Assembly: GCA_019348575.1 (NCBI GenBank)
Contig: JAHWJE010000122.1
Location: forward strand, 1 to 5,929
Length of the DNA stretch: 5,929 bases
DNA from: Actinomycetota bacterium
GTDB taxonomy: Bacteria > Actinomycetota > Thermoleophilia > Solirubrobacterales > Solirubrobacteraceae
Reading direction: 5' to 3'
Below are positions 1-5,929 of this stretch, piece by piece. Each line of letters begins with the position of its first letter. Position 1 is the stretch's first letter. The notes below the pieces were generated by a model. It was given only the letters and a program-made list of their open reading frames with translations, searched no databases and was not told where the DNA came from. The position numbers and the translations under genes were made by a program.

Positions 1-105
1 CGCGAGGTCGTCAAGCGCCCGGCCGATCCGCAGCGGGACCCGTACGGGGGCGAGGAGGATCGAGGAGACCTGCACGCTCTCGGCGTACCCCCTGACGAGC
101 GCACG
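1..105 (-). CDS. Possible unidentified coding fragment running off the left edge
   Basis: Read on the minus strand, in the frame whose codons end at base 1, this stretch gives a protein-like segment: a short amphipathic helix (ALVRGYAESVQVSS) followed by a hydrophobic run (ILLAPVRVPLRIG) and then RALDDLA at the edge. Codons end in G or C with only a few exceptions, better than the opposite + strand frame, which uses several AT-ending codons such as GAT, CGA, GGA, GCT and CCT. No stop is met, and the frame stays open to the right into the palindromic repeats, so no start can be fixed. An in-frame GTG lies inside the segment but has no clear ribosome binding site. I do not recognise the family. 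It may be the 5' part of a gene lying to the left, one more scrap in the mosaic that follows, or chance in GC-rich DNA. Confidence 0.22.
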
Positions 106-140
106 GTGCCGGGGTTGGCGCGCGGGAGTCCCGCCGGAGC

Positions 141-195
141 CGGTGCCTGGCACCGCGCCGTATGCCGGGCAGATACGAAACGGTTCCAGGCACCG
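141..195. repeat. Pair of REP-like 15-base palindromes
   Basis: Bases 141-155 read CGGTGCCTGGCACCG, a perfect inverted repeat around one central base. Bases 181-195 read CGGTTCCAGGCACCG, the same unit with its centre inverted and one mismatch in the stem. Between them, CGTAT at 159-163 and ATACG at 173-177 form a third, smaller inverted repeat around nine bases. Paired short palindromes with a GGTGCC/GGCACC core and a spacer resemble the extragenic palindromes (REP/BIME) associated in other bacteria with REP-associated tyrosine transposases. That is analogy: no transposase is in the window and no further copy of the unit occurs here. The cluster lies where no gene is recognisable and could fold into two adjacent hairpins. 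It has no T-tract, so it is not a standard terminator. Confidence 0.5.
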
Positions 196-210
196 CTGCG
201 GCCCGCCGCG

Positions 211-771
211 TCAGCCGCGGGCGACGGCGACCCAGTCCTCCGTCGCCTCCAGCCTCGCGAGCACCGCGACCAGCTGCGCGGCATCCTCCTCACGCACGGA
301 CACGAGGACCACATCGGCGCGATGCCCTACCTGCTGCCACAGCTGGTGGACGAGCAGCGCCAGGCGATCCCGGTATATGGCACCGACCTGGCGCTCGGCT
401 TCGTCGAGGCCCGCTTCCTCGGCTTCCGCCGACGGGCGCAGGCCGATCACGGCCTTGATGCCGTACGCGATCAGCGCCGTGCCGCCGATCGACATCACGA
501 GCGTCACGCCGATCGCCTTGAGCTGTTCGAGCACGAGGCCACCGCCGATCAAGCTCGACAGGTTCGTCGCGAGGTTCGGGTTGACGTCGGGGGTCGCGAA
601 CACGCCGGCGAGGATCGCGCCGATCCGATAGACGCCGCCTTGTCGGACGGCCTGCAGCTGTTCCAGCAGTCGGTAGCCGCTCACTGGAGGTACGGGCATC
701 GGGCAGATGGCAGGGACATGGCCCTGACTCGCTTGTCGGCGAGCGGGCCTGTCCAGGGTCTTGAGGCGCAT
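211..771 (-). pseudogene. amt: Chimeric ORF containing a C-terminal piece of an Amt ammonium transporter
   Basis: An ATG-started minus-strand frame of 186 codons runs from 771 to a TGA at 213-211. Only its middle is clearly recognisable. Residues about 50-126 (bases 624-394) read IGAILAGVFATPDVNPNLATN, an LEQLKAIGVTLVMSIGG helix, and the conserved tail motif LRPSAEAEEAGLDEAE. This is the last transmembrane helix and cytosolic start of Amt/MEP/Rh channels, which normally continues HGExxY. Here it diverts after GLDEAE into the antisense of an RNase J fragment. Residues 1-49 are not Amt: SGYRLLEQL then GGVYR resembles the first strand and glycine loop of a bacterial Ser/Thr kinase, with AT-ending codons more frequent than elsewhere. 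The last 26 residues (288-214, ending EDWVAVARG) use almost only G/C-ending codons and may be a true C-terminus of another protein. No ribosome binding site precedes the ATG. An Amt channel needs about 11 helices, so this cannot transport. Confidence 0.65.
274..414 (+). pseudogene. rnj: Internal fragment of RNase J (metallo-beta-lactamase core)
   Basis: The + strand frame starting at 274 encodes LRGILLTHGHEDHIGAM followed by PYLL, then after about eleven residues IPVYGTDLALGFVEARF. This matches the RNase J family in order: the strand entering the active site, the HxHxDH metal-binding motif (His codons at 295, 301 and 310, Asp at 307), the PYLL helix, and the VPVYGT strand that follows. RNase J is a roughly 550-residue Zn-dependent endo/5'-exoribonuclease acting in mRNA decay and rRNA maturation. 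Only about 47 codons are present. Upstream (190-270) shows no RNase J N-terminus, and downstream the frame becomes the antisense of an Amt fragment. The frame stays open through both, giving a long meaningless ORF. Bases of about 394-414 read sensibly as both RNase J (+) and Amt (-), so the joint lies there. The fragment cannot be active. It is a gene remnant or an assembly join. Confidence 0.7.
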
Positions 772-1475
772 CCCCGGTCGACGGCCACGGCTCGTTCCGC
801 CCGGAGACCGCGTTCCGCCGCACGATCGCCGAGGAGACGCCGTACGTCGGCAACGTCAAGTACGTCTCGAAGGAGGAGGCGTACGCCGCCGAGAAGCGGC
901 GCAACCCCGAGGCGTACCAGCTGCTGGGCTCGAATCCGCTGCCCGACACCTTCCGGATCCGGCCCGACAAGCCGGAGAACGTCGGCGCGCTGCGCGAGGC
1001 GCTCGTCGCCGGCGGCGGGCCGATCGACCCGGCGATGGAGGAGGTCAAGAACCGCCGCGACGAGACGAACAAGATCCTCGCCGGCACGAAGGTCGTGAAG
1101 CTCAGCATCGGCTTCCTCGCCGCGCTTCTCATCCTGGCCTCGGTGCTGCTGATCTCCAACACGATCCGCCTGTCGCTGCTGGCCCGCCGGCGCGAGGTCG
1201 CCGTCATGAAGCTCGTCGGCGCGACCGACTGGTTCATCCGCTGGCCGTTCGTGATCGAGGGCATCCTCGTCGGCGCGATGGGCGGGATCATGGCGATCCT
1301 GCTGCTGCTCGTCGCGAAGGTCGCCTTCATCGATCCGTTCAAGCAGGAGTTCTCGCTCATCACCGCGACCGAGACCGTCAACTTCGGCGTCCTCGTCGCG
1401 ATCCTGCTGACCGCCAGCGTGGCCGTCTCCGCGGCCGGCTCCGGGCTGTCGCTGCGCCGCTTCCTGCGCGTGTAG
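765..1475 (+). CDS. ftsX: Cell-division protein FtsX, 5'-truncated
   Basis: FtsX is the membrane subunit of the FtsEX complex, an ABC-type machine that activates cell-wall hydrolases at division. The open frame covers 236 codons to the TAG at 1473-1475. Residues 22-105 are the extracellular loop (TPYVGNVKYVSKEEA, then NPLPDTFRI, both typical). Three membrane helices follow at about 112-131, 166-188 and 205-224, with the permease signature RREVAVMKLVGAT between the first two. Family members are near 300 residues with four helices, so the cytosolic N-terminus, helix 1 and the start of the loop are missing. In-frame upstream there is a TGA at 762-764 and no ATG, GTG or TTG before the internal ATG at 1035, which would leave only 146 residues. 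The first ~12 codons (ASPVDGHGSFRP) do not look like FtsX, placing the break near 790-810. The S41 peptidase follows after 50 bases. Identity is certain. Function as assembled is unlikely. Confidence 0.88.
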   Translation, partial: GASPVDGHGSFRPETAFRRTIAEETPYVGNVKYVSKEEAYAAEKRRNPEAYQLLGSNPLPDTFRIRPDKPENVGALREALVAGGGPIDPAMEEVKNRRDETNKILAGTKVVKLSIGFLAALLILASVLLISNTIRLSLLARRREVAVMKLVGATDWFIRWPFVIEGILVGAMGGIMAILLLLVAKVAFIDPFKQEFSLITATETVNFGVLVAILLTASVAVSAAGSGLSLRRFLRV

Positions 1476-1525
1476 CAGGGGCGCCGACGCCCGCGCCGAC
1501 CCGCCCGACTACCGTGTAGGGCCTC

Positions 1526-2718
1526 GTGCCCTCCCGCCTGCCCAGCCTCAAGGTCGTGCTCATCGTGCTCGCCCCGTGCCTGCTCGTGCTCGGGATCTGG
1601 CTTGGCGCGCATCCCCGGTTCTTGCCCGGCCCGGTCGCCGACGCGCTCGCCGGGCCGGAGGATCGCCGCGTCGCGCTCGAGGCGCTGGACAAGATCCACG
1701 ACAAGTACTACCGGCGCGTCGGGCGCGGGGCGCTGTCGGACGCGGCGATCGCCGGCGCCGTCAAGCAGCTCGACGATCGCTTCTCGGCCTACCTCTCGCC
1801 GAAGGCGTACGGGCAGTTCCGGGCGTCGCTCAACAACGAGTTCTCGGGGATCGGGACCGCCGTGCGCCGCGTGAAGGACGGGCTGCGGATCCACACCGTC
1901 TATCCGGAGTCGCCGGCCAAGCGCGCCGGCCTGCGCCCCGGCGACGTCATCACGCGTGCGGGGAGACACAGCCTCGCCGGGCTGACGGAGGAGGCGGCGG
2001 TCGCGTTCGTCAAGGGCCGTGAGGGGTCGAAGGTGACGCTGACGATCCGCCGCGGCGAGCGCACGCTGACCAAGCGCCTCACGCGCGCGCGCATCAGCGT
2101 GCCGGTCGTCGACTCGAGAATCGCCAACGCCGGCGGCACGCGCGTCGCCTACATCGCGCTGTCGACGTTCGGCCCGCACACCGCGCACGTCGAGATGAAC
2201 GAGGCGATCCGGCGCGCCAAGCGGCGCGGGGCGAAGGGGATCGTGCTGGACCTGCGCGCCAACGGCGGCGGCCTCGTCACCGAGGCGCAGCTGGTCGCGA
2301 GCATGTTCATCGCCGAAGGCCCGATTGTCACGACGCGCGGGCGCGCGGTGCCCGAGCGCAAGCTCGAGGCGGTGGGCCAGCCGATCGCCGGCAAGCTTCC
2401 GACGGTCGTGCTCGTCGATCGCGGGACCGCGTCGGCGGCGGAGATCGTCGCGGGCGCGCTGCAGGACACCGGGCGCGCGAAGCTGGTCGGCGTGAAGACC
2501 TTCGGCAAGGGCGTCTTTCAGGAGATCATGCCGCTGGACAACGGCGGCGCGCTGGACATCACCGTCGGGCAGTACTTCCTGCCCAGCGGGCGCAACCTGG
2601 GCGGTCCGGGCACCAGCCGCGGCTCGGGGCTGAAGCCCGACGTCCGCGCCAAGGACGACCCTGACACGAAGCGCGACGAGGCGCTCGACAAGGCGCTCGA
2701 CGTCCTGGCCGACGAGCT

Positions 2719-2722
<4 letters not shown>
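1526..2722 (+). CDS. ctp: S41 family carboxyl-terminal processing protease with PDZ domain
   Basis: A 398-residue membrane-anchored serine protease of the CtpA/CtpB/Prc family, which trims or degrades extracytoplasmic proteins from their C-termini. One hydrophobic segment (about 9-27) after a short basic N-terminus acts as an uncleaved anchor or signal peptide. A helical region with the family pattern (KIHDKYY ... FSAYLSP) covers 53-95. A PDZ domain at about 104-185 has the FSGIG start and the SPAKRAGLRPGD core. The catalytic core runs from 208 to about 370: LDLRANGGG at 241-249, the nucleophile Ser303 in GTASAAEI, Lys328 in TFGKG exactly 25 residues later as in Prc, and Asp314 between them. 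All catalytic residues are present. The GTG start at 1526 sits just before the anchor, preceded by a weak TAGGG. The stop overlaps the next gene's GTG by 4 bases. Lying after ftsX recalls the Bacillus ftsEX-ctpB order, so a role in envelope or division-linked proteolysis is a reasonable inference. Confidence 0.93.

Positions 2723-5929
<3,207 letters not shown>

Noticed and set aside
771..806. VDGHGSF at the start of the surviving ftsX frame resembles a DNA gyrase A motif
   Set aside because: Seven residues are too few to call another gene piece. It may be random sequence at the breakpoint.
106..1098. A 330-codon open + strand frame
   Set aside because: Only its RNase J segment is recognisable. 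The rest is antisense Amt and an out-of-frame reading of ftsX.
1479..1492. Small hairpin GGGCG-CCGA-CGCCC between ftsX and the protease gene
   Set aside because: The stem is only 5 base pairs, there is no T-run, and such hairpins are frequent in DNA of this GC content. It is not enough for a terminator call.
1509..1519. TACCGT (-10-like) inside CTAC-CGT-GTAG just before the protease GTG
   Set aside because: It could be a near-leaderless promoter of TANNNT type, but no -35 is visible and a six-base match of this form is too weak alone.
290..2188. A 632-codon open frame on the minus strand
   Set aside because: It is antisense to ftsX, the S41 protease and the mosaic, is rich in Arg, Ala and Pro without any family motif, and is explained by high GC content removing stops.

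Overview
The window comes from a very GC-rich bacterium. Codons end almost always in G or C, start codons are often GTG, and stops are mostly TGA or TAG. The order ftsX, then an S41 carboxyl-terminal processing peptidase, then an RNase R-type exonuclease, together with a short-form ThiC, fits an actinobacterium of the Thermoleophilia (Solirubrobacterales) type. That placement is inference from gene content and composition.

Right part (about 790-5929) is ordinary chromosome. The + strand carries ftsX (its 3' two thirds), an S41/PDZ protease and an RNase R/RNase II family exonuclease. The protease and the exonuclease overlap by 4 bases and are probably translationally coupled. Facing them on the - strand is a complete thiC with a strong ribosome binding site at the right edge. 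The exonuclease and thiC reading frames converge and overlap by 71 bases. FtsX with a CtpB-like S41 peptidase is a familiar envelope/cell-division neighbourhood. RNase R degrades structured RNA, and ThiC makes the thiamine pyrimidine.

Left part (1 to about 790) is not ordinary. It is a patchwork of short pieces of unrelated genes on both strands, none complete. In order: a possible - strand coding scrap at the left edge; a pair of 15-base palindromes resembling REP-type repeats; a possible protein C-terminus on the - strand ending at 211; a + strand piece of RNase J with its metallo-beta-lactamase HxHxDH motif; a - strand piece of the C-terminal end of an Amt ammonium transporter; a stretch resembling the glycine-loop start of a Ser/Thr kinase; and then ftsX, which enters without its N-terminus and first membrane helix. 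The normal upstream partners (the rest of ftsX, and ftsE) are absent.

Two explanations compete: a chimeric contig end produced by assembly, or a genuine rearranged locus in which gene fragments were joined at short homologies. The sequence alone cannot decide. Contig-end chimerism is the more economical reading. I see no tRNA, rRNA, CRISPR array or recognisable transposase, and no convincing new multi-gene system.
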